Origin: Chara braunii
Taxonomy: Eukaryota; Streptophyta; Charophyceae; Charales; Characeae
Direction: 5' to 3'
Assembly (NCBI GenBank): GCA_003427395.1
Contig: BFEA01000179.1
Location: 1,247,040 to 1,285,642 of the forward strand
DNA: 38,603 nt
In this document: positions 1-9,376 of the stretch, one piece after another
Layout of the letters: each line of letters starts with the position of its first letter
How positions within the stretch are numbered: position 1 is the stretch's first letter
Notes under the pieces: generated by a model
Databases searched by the model: none
Told to the model about the DNA's origin: nothing
The model's input: the letters and a program-made list of their open reading frames with translations, nothing else
Position numbers and translations under genes: made by a program

Positions 1-335
1 TTCGCTATTTGCCTAAGACATTGAAATGGGGCTGCAGATGAGGTCCTCCTGACTAATCCGGTCGCTTTGTTGTTTGCCTAAGACATTGAAATGGGGCTGG
101 AGATGAGGTCCTCCTGACTGATCCGGTCACTTTGCTGTTTGCCTAAGACATTGAAATGGGGCAAAAGATGAGGTCCTCCAGACTGATCCGATCGCTTTGT
201 TGTTTGCCTAAGAGATTGAAATGGGGCTGGAGATTAGGTCCTCCTGACTGATCCGGTCGCTTTGCAGTTTGCCTAAGACATTGAAATGGGGTTGTAGATG
301 AGGTCCTCCTGACCGATCCGGTCGCTTTGCTAAGT
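1..335 (+). repeat. 65-bp tandem array, about 5 copies
   Basis: GCCTAAGACA-type unit starts occur at 11, 76, 141, 206 and 271, exactly 65 bp apart. Each unit carries ATTGAAATGGGGCTGGAGAT, GAGGTCCTCCTGACTGATCC and CGCTTTGTTGTTT with a few substitutions. The array runs off the left edge. The same family recurs at 20455-21012, so it is part of the LTR rather than a local satellite. Confidence 0.95.
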
Positions 336-682
336 CAGCTAGATTTGCTTGTTGATAAAGGTCTGACTTTTCTCCTTGTGAGAGTAGTCCAGCCTAAGTT
401 TGTTAGTGATTGCATGGGGTTGACTGAGAACAACTTGGAAAGTTAACCAGCTAAGTAAAATCCAGGACTAATGTTTTTTGTGATCAGGACAACGAAAAAT
501 GAAAACTTTGGATATGGACAAACAAAAGATGAATTGACTGAATGTGATGTGGACATGACATGCTTGTTGAGAATGCTTTCTCTTTTTGCTCAAGCTCAGT
601 TTGTCTTCTACATTATAGGGTAGTTTGTTAGTGCTCGCATTATGGTTGAGCGATAGGCAGTTAGCCTCTGAGTTAATAGAAC

Positions 683-976
683 TTCTGGGAGCCTTTTTTT
701 CTTAAGGGACATGCTGTCAAAATTTCTGCTAAATACTCAAAGTTAGTCAAGAGTCAGAGATGTCAGCTAGGATACGATACAGTTTAGTCTTTGGGGTCAA
801 TAGAAATTCTCGAAGCCTTCCTTTTCAAAGGAAGTGCTGCCGAAATTCCTACTAAAACCAAAGAGTTAGTTATTTTCAAATATTTTTCTGAGTCTCGAGT
901 TTTTTTCTTTTAAGATTTGGTATAGTAAATATTCTTCGAGCGCACCTCCCTAAAGGAAGTGTTGCCGAAATTTTCG
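683..976 (+). repeat. Three diverged copies of a GGAAGTGCTGCCGAAAT box in the LTR
   Basis: Three segments (about 683-737, 804-853, 931-976) each read roughly TTCT-GAGCC-CCTTTT, then AAAGGAAGTGCTGCCGAAAT, then CTACTAAA. The middle copy contains the near-palindrome CTTCCTTT-TC-AAAGGAAG (818-835). The same trio appears twice more in the 3' LTR (about 21426-21720 and 22806-23103). It may be a repeated regulatory box, but function is not shown. Confidence 0.6.
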
Positions 977-1801
977 GGATTTTCACAGCGTTAAGAGATG
1001 CTACTGCTAAGTAGGTCAGAGTGCGATACGGAGTTGAACTCCGTTAACTTGACAAGCCATTCCTGCCTTGATCTTTGTGACGCAGGTCATTGTGCGAGTG
1101 TTCTTCGAAGTCTTGAGCTTCATCACCTTCTGCTATCAAATTGATAGCAGATCGGTTTGTGAATCGACTCCTACCCACCATGATACCCGCGCCCAGATGT
1201 TTGTGACCCTGTAGGCGAAAGGTATTTCGTATGAAAGAAAACCCATCCTTGGAATTTCTCTTGAATGGCCATTCAAAAGCTGCGTGAATCAGGACGGGGG
1301 GGTATGCCTTTGCTGAGTGGGGATCGGAAAGGGGCGTGTGGGACATGAACCATAGAGAAAAAGGGTTGACCACGTTTTGTGGTATCTACGTGTAAATTTT
1401 TATTGGACTTTATGTGTGTGCAGGTATGTATGGGAGCGAGGACTCGCTCTTGGATTGAGGGTGATATGGATGAATGAATGCAGGGTGTGAGTGACAAGGT
1501 TCAACTATGGATGTGAGAAAGACTCTCCCTGATTTCCTCCGAGACTCACCCTTTTCCTTTTCTTTTGCTCCTGTCGCGCGCATCTAGCGAACAGGCAGTA
1601 GTAGTCAAGCGCAAAGTTTACCGCTCGACCTTAGATCGGACTGAAACTTAGTTTGGGTATGGTGAATTGCTCACCAACCCGTGACTACTACAACACAATA
1701 GGGTTTCCCCCTTGAGGCGGACCTACGCCTCTTGCTTATCATCACCCACTGCCTGAAAGACGGGCGTCGCAAGGGCTTCACGACTTATCCTTCAATCGTG
1801 C

Positions 1802-1833
1802 AATATCGTGAAGGAGGAACCCTTCACGATATT
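1802..1833. repeat. 13-bp perfect inverted repeat in LTR A
   Basis: AATATCGTGAAGG (1802-1814), a 6-nt loop, then CCTTCACGATATT (1821-1833). An unchanged copy with the same loop size is at 24699-24730. It could fold as an RNA hairpin or bind a dimeric protein. Confidence 0.9.
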
Positions 1834-2520
1834 TCGCTTTTGACACTTGAGTGCCATATGCAACCTCGAAACCCATGAGAGGCTGTGCGGATGTGGGCAA
1901 CGCATGAAGCGTCGCCATGACAACAAATCAGGTAAGTACACATGACTGGGCGTTATGTTTCCCTTAGCGCCTGCATTCATTTTATGTAACTCTGCGCGGG
2001 CCTCACACAGATATATTGGTCTTCTAAGTTATGGGTCAGGAATGAAAAAGGGACTAGGCTTATTTGTTTGTTTAAGTTGGTTTTCAGCGTATCGCATGGT
2101 TGAGTTAGGATGTCCTGGTCGACCGACGTTGAATCGCGCGTGGGAGATCAGCGCCCCAGCGTGACGGTTCGCGTACGGGTCCGAGCTAGGTGTGGACCAC
2201 GCGTACCCCCTATGCGACAAAATACGAGAAACGACCTTGGTTGGGCCACCTCCGCAATTGCAAGTAAAAGTTTTCACGTGTGGTTCAGTAGCTCGGCGGG
2301 GATACACCCACCCGAGGGATGGTGACAGCTCCCACGGGTGGAGGTAAGTTGTACCTCGTGAGACCCTATTCTGTCGTAGGGAATCGATGGAGGTATAGTT
2401 GGCGCACTCGGTCGGAGCGGCTCCGCTGCTTCCCTTTTCCTGAAGCGACATGCGAATTCTACCAATCCTGTGTGACGTGGCTGGGAAGGTTCCCCCAGCG
2501 AGGACCGTGCGCTCGACTGG

Positions 2521-2537
2521 TGGCGCCGTTGTCGGGG
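2521..2537 (+). promoter_or_regulatory. Primer-binding site, tRNA-Asp type
   Basis: TGGCGCCGTTGTCGGGG matches the complement of the 3' end of tRNA-Asp(GUC) including CCA, with one mismatch (T for C at the twelfth base). It lies two bases inside the inferred LTR end, where minus-strand priming is expected. Athila and related plant Gypsy elements use this primer type. Confidence 0.88.
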
Positions 2538-2956
2538 ATCTCGGCTGCCTACTGAGGTCCAGAGTGAACAGACTTGGGTTAAGTGCAGAACGATGATCCC
2601 AACGAAACGACACTTTTGGTGATTAGAGAATGATATAGTGTGTTTTTGACTTTGATATTGCCCGTTATGACCTAAGGGAATGAATCTTGCCAGACCCAAG
2701 GAAAGGCCTCGCTGTCATATTTAGAGACGCTAAGTATCCGGACTTTGCGTGATGTGGATGAATTTGTAATGTGACTGTATGGTGGTGTGAGAGTCTGTGA
2801 GTGAGTGTTGAAGGTTTACACCAAAGTAGTTGGGCACAACCTCCTAAGGCTTTTTAGGTTGGACTGGCTATGAGGGAAGGCTAAAGTTGTTAAAGCAATT
2901 AGGTTGACCCTGTATTAGTGTTGTATATTGACAGGGAACTGATTGTCGAAAAGCAA
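2538..2956 (+). other. Untranslated leader of element A
   Basis: This stretch between the primer-binding site and the first recognisable Gag residues has no convincing ORF. In the Gag frame the last upstream stop is near 2900 and no in-frame ATG is visible, so the true Gag start has been lost or cannot be decided. Confidence 0.5.
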
Positions 2957-4436
2957 AATGGGAACGATGAGCTTAATGACGCCAATGGCGCGGGGCAGCG
3001 GCCGATTACATTAAGTCAGCTGGTTGCTCTATTGGATGGGCGCGCGATGACGTGATCCAACATTCCGAAGGTTCCAATCTTCCACTTCCAAGGTGAGAAA
3101 GTGTTCGAATGGCTTGAGTTGTTGGAGCAAATCACGGACGGAATGACGAATGAGAGGAAATTTCGTCAGGTACATAAATACTTCTGGTGCGAGATGCGGC
3201 CAGAAGTCGTGCGAGTAGCAACTGAAGCCGCATGAAATTGGGCGAACTTCAAGGAGAGTTTCAGAGACGGTACCAGTTGGGAGATGGCCTCCTTACGACC
3301 GAGGACTTGGAAAGATTAGAGAGGTCTGATTTCACGACGGTGGGTGCCTCCGCAACGACGTTTGAAAAGATGGTGAGGAAGGTTCCAGGGTTGGCTGAGG
3401 AGTCCCAATGTGCCATCTTCCTGAGCAACTTCACAGAGTGCGAAAGTGTTTCCCTAACAAGAAGAGGAGCTATAGGACGGAAATTGACGTGGGAAACAGT
3501 GAAGCAAAGTTTGGAGGATGGGGAGCTGGACCAGGTGTACCAGTTCCGGATGATACAACAACGGCAGAAACGAACGACCCGAGTTGTTACTGAAGGAGCA
3601 GGTATCAACCTTCAACAACTTATCGCGGATGGAATAGCCAAGTATCAACCTGACCAGCAGAAGGCGGTAGGGAAACAAGTTTTGACAGTAATACAACCTC
3701 AGGCTAGAGCCGCGAAGAAAGGAAAGGTGGTGGAGCAAGTGGAAAATGATGATGACGATGATGAAGAGGAAGAACCCACAAAGCTGACGAAGAGTCAGAG
3801 GAAAGCAAGGAACTAGGCTGCGGGCGGCCAAGGTTCAGGGAAAAATACAGAAATGCAGACCGTCGTACCGGCCCAAGTAGACACGAATCAAGGGAGTACG
3901 AGTGCGACGCCGCCACAAGGACCAGCACCGCTTGGACCTTGGCCAGGGGCGATTCCTCCTGTTTGGCCAGGATATAGTCCATATGGCCCATGGTCGTTTT
4001 ACAACCAAGTCGTGCCACCCGTGGGAGGGCCGACTGCGCATAGTGCAGGAGGGTACCCCAATGCGCCAGCTCAAGGAGTGAACTTGCAAGGAGGGGCCAA
4101 CAGCAGCAGCCGACACCCCCGCCTCAGGTCGACCAGCCCAGTCAAGCGACGGGTCAGGGGCGAGGACAAAGCCAACAGGGTAACAGGCAAGCCAGTCAGG
4201 GCTGAGGCGGTGGAGGTCGCGGACAAGGTTCCGACAATGGTCGACGAAACGGTCAAGGGGACGGACGCGGAGGCAACTGGAACGGGCAAGGTGGAAATGA
4301 CAGCCCGAGGTTTGATTGGAGGAATGAGGAAGATGAGTGGCTTAGGAAGGAAGAGGAAGTACAAGTTGCTCAATGCGCAAAGAAGAGAAAGTCGGACGAT
4401 AGGCCAAAGAGAGCGGCGGGAGAAGAAGGCTTGTGA
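2957..4436 (+). pseudogene. gag: Gag of element A, frameshifted; Arg/Gly/Gln-rich tail instead of a visible zinc knuckle
   Basis: Gag forms the particle that packages element RNA. A capsid-type segment begins near 3060 with PKVPIFHFQGEKVFEWLELL, followed by a Trp/Tyr-containing helix region. A stop at about 3232 and a frameshift near 3256 lead into the 3232-3816 frame, which ends in an Asp/Glu run (DDDDDEEEEPTK) and a Lys-rich end. After another stop comes a Pro/Gly/Tyr-rich linker (WPGYSPYGPW, about 3960-3990). A further frameshift near 4100 enters a GQGRGQ, GGGGRGQG and GRGGNWNGQGG tail (about 4090-4310). No CX2CX4HX4C motif is visible in any frame, so the RGG-like tail may supply RNA binding. 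The frame then runs into pol, separated only by TGA at 4434-4436. Confidence 0.75.
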
Positions 4437-5579
4437 AAACAAAAGTATGCGGTGCCATTGGAGGATGGCCTAGATATTGAAGCCATGGTTGATAGGCTTT
4501 TGGAAGGACATAATAACATACTTAATTTGAAGGATATCCCCGCATCCGCACCTAAACTTAGGGAAGGATTCAAGACGCTACTCTCTCGTCGAAGGGTGGC
4601 AAGTGTAAGATTGGGAGATCTTATTCCTGTCGAGGCTCACTAGGCGGTTCCTGGGACAAAGATGGATTGGAAATCGGTTGGGACCGGGAGTGTGAACTTG
4701 TGCATAAAGGGTAAGTCGTGTAGCGGGATGTTAGACACAGGAGCGGATATGAACATCGTCAAAGAATCTGACGCACTCCGCTTGGCCGTTTTGAGCTCGT
4801 TTATTACCTCTAAGTTTCCATAGAGGAGAGAAGGTTACGTTTTCTCCAGCTCCAGGATGTGATGAGTCGACATCGCAATTGTGTTAATTGAAACCACAAT
4901 AAATAATAGTAAATAACTCTTACTCGAATGAAATGAATACTATCGATTGAGGCGAAGTGGGGCAGTCTGCAACATATAAATGCATCACTAGTGTCTCAAA
5001 ATCAATCGAGCAAGCTCACAGGTCGCCTTGGACATCGATCGAATGCACTCGGGCCTCCTCTATGGCGCAAGCAGGAAGACTCCTTTTACTGGGACGACCT
5101 CGAATGTGGTGATTGAAATCGGGAAAGTGAATGTGCGGTCCTGCTTCTTCGTTATGCCGGATTTGGACCATCCTCTTCTGTTGGGAAGGTCATTCCTCTG
5201 CCGCACTGAATATATGATACTTAACAAGCATGGCGGTACAATGTACGTCATCCTAAGCGATCCAGTTTGTGGCAACTACGAGATCATTACCTGTCATAAT
5301 ACAGGACCACGTAGCATGGGGAACAGGCCAAACCAAGGTTCCTTTACTTTTGAGGAATCGGAAGAGGAGAGGAGGAGATTAATGGGCGAGGGCGAAGAGG
5401 AGTGTGGGCCTACTGACGAGATGTGTTTAAGCCTAACAAACATCAATAACGCCATGGAGATAGTGTCGACTTATGGGAGCGGATCCCATTGCCGTGCAGG
5501 CTTTGAGAGAAAGAGTGGTGGAAGACTATGGCGAACGAGAAGTGGAGCTCGTATACCGGTTGCCGGCAAGGGCAGGTGA
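4437..5579 (+). pseudogene. pol: Pol N-terminus and aspartic protease of element A, interrupted by an insertion
   Basis: Reading directly on from the Gag frame, a conserved-looking linker (4452-4643) ends in a TAG. It is followed by the protease active-site segment MLDTGADMNIV (catalytic Asp codon 4734-4736). The domain breaks after LRLA at 4787 and resumes at 5028 in the same frame with LDIDRM, then carries the flap region and the LLLGRSFL motif near 5175-5200. The gap is a 237-bp insertion (separate entry). Downstream the frame holds a Glu-rich spacer (about 5340-5400) before running out at 5579. The enzyme would cleave Gag-Pol. This copy cannot be functional because of the insertion and the TAG. 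Confidence 0.8.
4788..5024. mobile_element. 237-bp AT-rich insertion in the protease, 3-bp duplication
   Basis: Removing 4788-5027 restores the reading CGC TTG GCC TTG GAC ATC with no frame change. The insert is flanked by GCC (4785-4787 and 5025-5027). Its ends are imperfectly inverted: TGAGCTCG near the left and CGAGCAAGCTCA near the right. It contains several stops, a TATA-like CATATAAATG (about 4973) and a short hairpin (CCTCTA/TAGAGG). A 3-bp duplication with inverted ends suggests a small non-autonomous DNA transposon, but the inverted repeat is weak. Confidence 0.55.
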
Positions 5580-6235
5580 GCCAGGGGTACCTCAGAGTCG
5601 TGCTGCAAGTCTGCCTTTTTTAGGGATGGGCTTAAGCAGAGCTCCAAAAGGAGGTACAAGCACGTGACTGAGAAGAGTCACCCCGTTCCTGTGCTCATAG
5701 CTTTGGAGGAAGAGTTCTACTATGAGCAGAAACGTGAACTGGTACGACAAATGAAGGAGGATGCAGAACATGGGCCGTGTCGTATCAATGAAAGGACTGA
5801 GGGAAATTTGATAATAGGGGAGTCGGGATTCCTCACGCCACAAGAGAAGGGCCTTATGGTAGAGGTAATGAAGGAGCGGCATTGCGCATATGCGTTTGAC
5901 GATGATGAGCATCGACGCCTCGATGTGGACAAAGTGCCTATGATTAGAATCCACATTGTGCCTCACGTACCATGGAACTTGCGAGGTCCACGCTATCCTA
6001 ATCCGGCAGAGGAACGGAGAGTAGTCGACTAGTTGGATGACAAGATTCATTCTCATGTAACTGACTATTCAAGTGGACCTTACGCATCTCCATGGTTCTG
6101 TCTTATCAGGCCTAACGGTACCCTGAGGTGGGTACAACACCTTCAGCGCCTGAATACAGTAACGATACAAGATGCGAGAGGTTTGCCGAACGCAGATGCA
6201 CTGTCAGAGTCATGTGTCGGTGCCGTTCGAATCAG
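5580..6235 (+). pseudogene. pol: Reverse transcriptase N-terminal part of element A; catalytic palm deleted
   Basis: Two overlapping frames (about 5473-5667 and 5664-6239) encode the pre-RT and fingers region. This includes the VPHVPWNLRGPRYPNP segment (about 5960-6010) and the template-grip region YASPWFCLIRPNGTLRW followed by LQRLN (about 6082-6156). A TAG lies at 6030-6032. After NADALSESC (about 6190-6215) the sequence jumps within a few codons to the RT/RNase H connection (SVSEIRSFLG). The palm with the YxDD catalytic motif is absent on all frames, a loss I estimate at 100-150 codons by comparison with family architecture. The copy cannot make active polymerase. Confidence 0.8.
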
Positions 6236-6902
6236 TTAGTGAAATTCGTAGCTTCTTGGGGCCTTGTGGCTTTTGGCGAGTCTTCATCAAGAACTTTGCT
6301 GAAAAGACTGAGCAATTGAGGAAGCTTGTGGATCAAGAATGGGAATGGGATGAGAAGTAGGAAGGAGTGGTGAGTGGGATGAAAAGTAGGAAGGAGTGGT
6401 GAGTGGTTTGAAAAAGGAATTCAGAGAAGGGGGTTTGGTGTTAGGAGTTCCTGATTTCGAAGCAACGCCTATACATCCTTTCATTGTGGAGACCGATGCA
6501 GGGCCCACAGCCTTGGGTGGTGTTCTGATTCAGGCAGACGCGAATGAAGAGGAAAGGCCTTTGAGGTTCGAGAGTCGGACCTTGAATGGCACAGAGAGAA
6601 ACTACTCACAGTTGAAGCGGGAGACACTAGCGGTTCTCCATTGTCTAAGGGTATTCCTTAATTAACTTTTTGAAAGGAGGTTTGTGCTACGTGTTGATCC
6701 GACAACGATGGCCGACTCATTGAAAAACTATGCCCCGTCAGACCCAACAATTGCCAGGTGGCTCACCTATGTGTGGATGTTTGACTTTGAGTTGGAGCGC
6801 ATACCTGGGAATAAGAATCGGGTTGACGGGCTTTGTCGAATCAATTGGGATAAGTCCGACGAACGAGCTAATGAGGATATACCTCCGGTGGACGCATTCC
6901 TC
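6236..6902 (+). pseudogene. pol: RT connection and RNase H of element A, frameshifted
   Basis: The connection EIRSFLGPCGFWRVFI starts near 6238. RNase H follows in the 6396-6665 frame: ETDAGPTALGGVLIQ carries the first catalytic Asp, and ERNYSQLKRETLAVLHC carries the conserved Glu helix. After a stop at 6663 and a frame change it continues from about 6684 and ends with the tail FELERIPGNKNRVDGL (about 6793-6835). An imperfect 29-bp tandem duplication at 6349-6406 brings in stops between the connection and RNase H. The domain would degrade RNA in RNA/DNA hybrids. Confidence 0.8.
6349..6406. repeat. 29-bp tandem duplication in pol of element A
   Basis: Copies at 6349-6377 and 6378-6406 differ at one base. 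Each begins GATGARAAGTAGGAAGG and contains a TAG in the pol frame. A 29-bp gain also shifts the frame. Confidence 0.92.
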
Positions 6903-8558
6903 GATGAGGAGGAGGATGTGAAGCTCCATATCAACGCGCATGTCGTTGGGGTCAGCGGCGTCCTTGTACAAGGGCAGTCTGCTTTTCTTGCTCCTGCAGG
7001 GTATGTAAAGCGTGCGGATATAGTCCTCAAGAACTTCGAGGAGGAGGATCCTTGGGGAGGAAAGGATGTTGAGTGGATGGCTAAGCTTGCATTGGCAGAG
7101 ACCTTTCGAGTAGAAGAAGACCCATTGGCCATAGAAAGTGGAGCTTACTCAGTCGACACTCACGCAAGGTATGCGGCAAATGTCAGTTTCCTCGTCAATT
7201 CGATCGTCCAAGTGCACGAGGATGGAGAAGAGAGTCGGGACCCTGTTAGAGATATGGAAGAGGACGAGTTTGAGGAAGGCGAGATAATAAAGGTTTTTCG
7301 CGCAGTTAAGTACAAAAGCGTATACCGCGACTTGGGTTTGCTTCTCTCGTGCAAGATTAGAGAGAGAGAAGCAACTAAGAAGGTAACCGAGATGCTACCT
7401 CGTTTTTTGGTTCGGAACGGACACCTTTTCATCAAAAATGAGGTTGGCAACCCGAGGACGGTGATCTGCGGCCGAAATCGTCAGATAGACGTTATAGCCA
7501 CACTTCATGACGGACCCGCGGGCGGTCACAAAGCGTTTGCCTTGACATATGCGAAGGCGCGAGAGCTTTATTACTGGGAAGGAATGAGTGAGATGATTCG
7601 CAAGTATTGCGAGTCATGTGTTCCATGTCAAATCAGGGCGTTGACTATGTACAAGGAGACATTGCACCCACGGATTGTACGTGATGCAGGCGCAGTGGTC
7701 CATCTGGACCTATTGGCAATGCCTCAGGGAGTGGGCGACTACAACTACATCTTCGACGCACGGGATAATCTTACGAGGTTTGTCGATGGATGAGCCATTC
7801 GTAGCAAGACAAACGAAACATTGGTTCTGTGTATCTTCGAGCATTTCCTCAAGTATCCTTTCGTAGTGGAATTTGTGATGGACAGCGGGTCAGAGTTCAC
7901 CTCTGGAGAAGTGCGAACCTTATTGCAAGAGTACGGTGTACAAGCGATCTATACAACTAGGGCACACCCGCAGGCGAACGCCCCAGTTGAAAGAGGACAT
8001 ACCACCATCACGAATCTACTGGCAAAATTGACATATGGCGGGGAGAACCAATGGCCTAAGCATTTGCTCGCAGTATTCTTCGTGGAGAATATTACAATTA
8101 AGAGATCCATGAAGTACAAGCTAGCAACACTACGGTATGGAAGGCATGCCACGCTCCCGATAGACAACTTTTTAAAAACGTGGAGGAGGCAGGATATGGA
8201 GAGCACCTTGTCCTTCGAGGAATTGCTGAATTTGCGGGCCAGACAAGTTGGCATCGCAGAAGAGAGGATCCAAGAAGCGGCTGATCGGGTAACAGATAGT
8301 CGGTTGGGGGACAAAGAGAGGTGGGATCTCCTCCCACGAGTCAGGAAGGAGCCACTGAAAGTCGGAGACGTGGTGTTACTATATGACTCGTCACTAGAGA
8401 AACAGTGGTCTCGTAAGTTGGACAAGCGATGGCTAGGCCAGTATCACATTAGACGATGCGGGCAGCAGGAAGCGTATGAGATTGAGGAGCTTAACGATAC
8501 GCCGTGGAGAGATTGGGTCTCGGGTTCAAAATTGAAAAAGTTCAAGGCGCGAGACTAA
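6903..8558 (+). pseudogene. pol: Integrase of element A, one in-frame TGA away from open
   Basis: The frame is open from the RNase H tail through to TAA at 8556-8558 except for one TGA at 7791-7793. An acidic linker (about 6900-7300) precedes the zinc-binding region, with HDGPAGGH and CESCVPCQ supplying the His pair and Cys pair (about 7505-7635). The core triad is visible: Asp in HLDLLAMP (7707-7709), Asp in MDSGSEF (7881-7883) and Glu in PVERGH (7989-7991). The last two are 36 codons apart, the canonical D-x35-E. The C-terminal part includes GDVVLLYDSSLEKQWSRKL and RWLGQYHI, the beta-barrel typical of Gypsy integrases. The enzyme inserts the cDNA. TGA following DG is most simply a TGG-to-TGA change. 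Confidence 0.88.
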
Positions 8559-8559
8559 G

Positions 8560-8805
8560 GTAAGGGTGACGGAAAAAGCTCTGCGAGTAGAAATAGTATC
8601 CGATTCCTCGTCTTATTAGGTGTTACTTGCACTAGTAATAGGATAGGATTGTGTGTTAATATTTAGATAGGTCTTAGTACGAGTTTTAGTTCGGTCGTTT
8701 GAGGGTATGAGAGTTCTGCTTGGGTCAGTCGGTATAGACATTTCATTTTTTTTCCTGTGCTTACTTCTGTTTCCTCTATCGTCCGTCCTTCTTATTTGTG
8801 AAGAG
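8560..8805 (+). other. Intron-like spacer between pol and the downstream ORF cluster
   Basis: Immediately after the pol stop the sequence reads AAG|GTAAGG, a consensus-like 5' splice site (GT at 8560-8561). A long pyrimidine tract (8738-8797) leads to AG at 8802-8803 or 8804-8805. The first ATG of the next cluster is about 40 bp further on. The stretch is otherwise non-coding and AT-rich. No transcript evidence is available. Confidence 0.4.
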
Positions 8806-8846
8806 TTGACTTTCCGAAGTTGGCCACTATTCGGAGGGGCGGGAGG

Positions 8847-9376
8847 ATGGCGGGACAGGAGGATGAGCGACTAGCCACGTCTTCGATACTGGACCCTTTC
8901 CGTTACGGGGGTGGACATGTATTTCCATTTTTGGACGGATTAGTTAGGCAGGTTAGGGTCCTTGGGTTAGATTTCGCTCAGATGATAGAGAGGGTAAGGG
9001 GTACTGGCAGCTATGAGGATCGTGAGAGAGTCATTGGATTGGAGGCACTTCGCCAGACGGATGCTGAGATTGTGGCCTCATCCCATTGATCGACAGGGTA
9101 GGCCCATGCGGTTTGACGGGGCTAACCTGGATGAGTTCTTTGAGGTTTTTATCATTTTTGGGGATGAGCAGAGATGGACTGAGGCGCAGAGGGTTAGGCA
9201 TGTTCGACACTAAGTTGTCCCGGAGCCTATACATGAGGTGAGTACCATGTCATACACAGGGCAAACTTGGGCAGAGCTTATAGCGACGCTTAGGGGGGGC
9301 GTTCACCGCTGGTAGACGACGCAGGCTGCACAAAGAGGTTGGGGATTACATCCCGGAGCTCAGGACACGTCCATGA
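8847..9376 (+). pseudogene. Downstream ORF cluster, part 1: capsid-like N-terminus
   Basis: ATG at 8847 is chosen over upstream TTG codons because it starts the continuous frame after the pyrimidine tract. The first 80 residues (to TGA 9087-9089) include ILDPFRYGGGHVFPFLDGL. A one-base shift then gives PMRFDGANLDEFFEVF, followed by RWTEAQRVRHVRH (to TAA at 9211-9213). The pattern F-x-G-x-N, then a helix, then W-T-E-A-x-R is what Gag capsid N-domains of Gypsy elements show. It resembles in layout, not sequence, the FHFQGEKVFEWLEL of the first Gag. Frames break again after about 9300. I call it Gag-like on pattern only. Confidence 0.5.

Larger units (their letters stand above)
1..2518 (+). repeat. 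5' LTR of element A (5' end truncated by window)
   Basis: This region aligns with 20450-25418 over most of its length: the 65-bp array, the region with GGAAGTGCTGCCGAAAT boxes, the AATATCGTGAAGG inverted repeat, and the terminal stretch ending GTGCGCTCGAC. The right edge is set by where the copies diverge (after 2517) and by the primer-binding site two bases later. The 3' copy ends in canonical CA, while this one reads CT. Relative to the 3' copy it lacks about 66 bp near position 656, about 160 bp near 1690, and the large internal duplication. Overlapping ORFs here have no recognisable products and shift between copies, so I treat the block as non-coding. Confidence 0.75.

Noticed and set aside
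1-335. CRISPR-like regular array
   Set aside because: The whole 65-bp unit repeats with no unique spacers, and the context is a eukaryotic LTR.
2029-2613. 194-codon open frame on the minus strand across the LTR end and primer-binding site
   Set aside because: It spans the LTR boundary and is broken in the 3' LTR copy, as expected for a chance frame.
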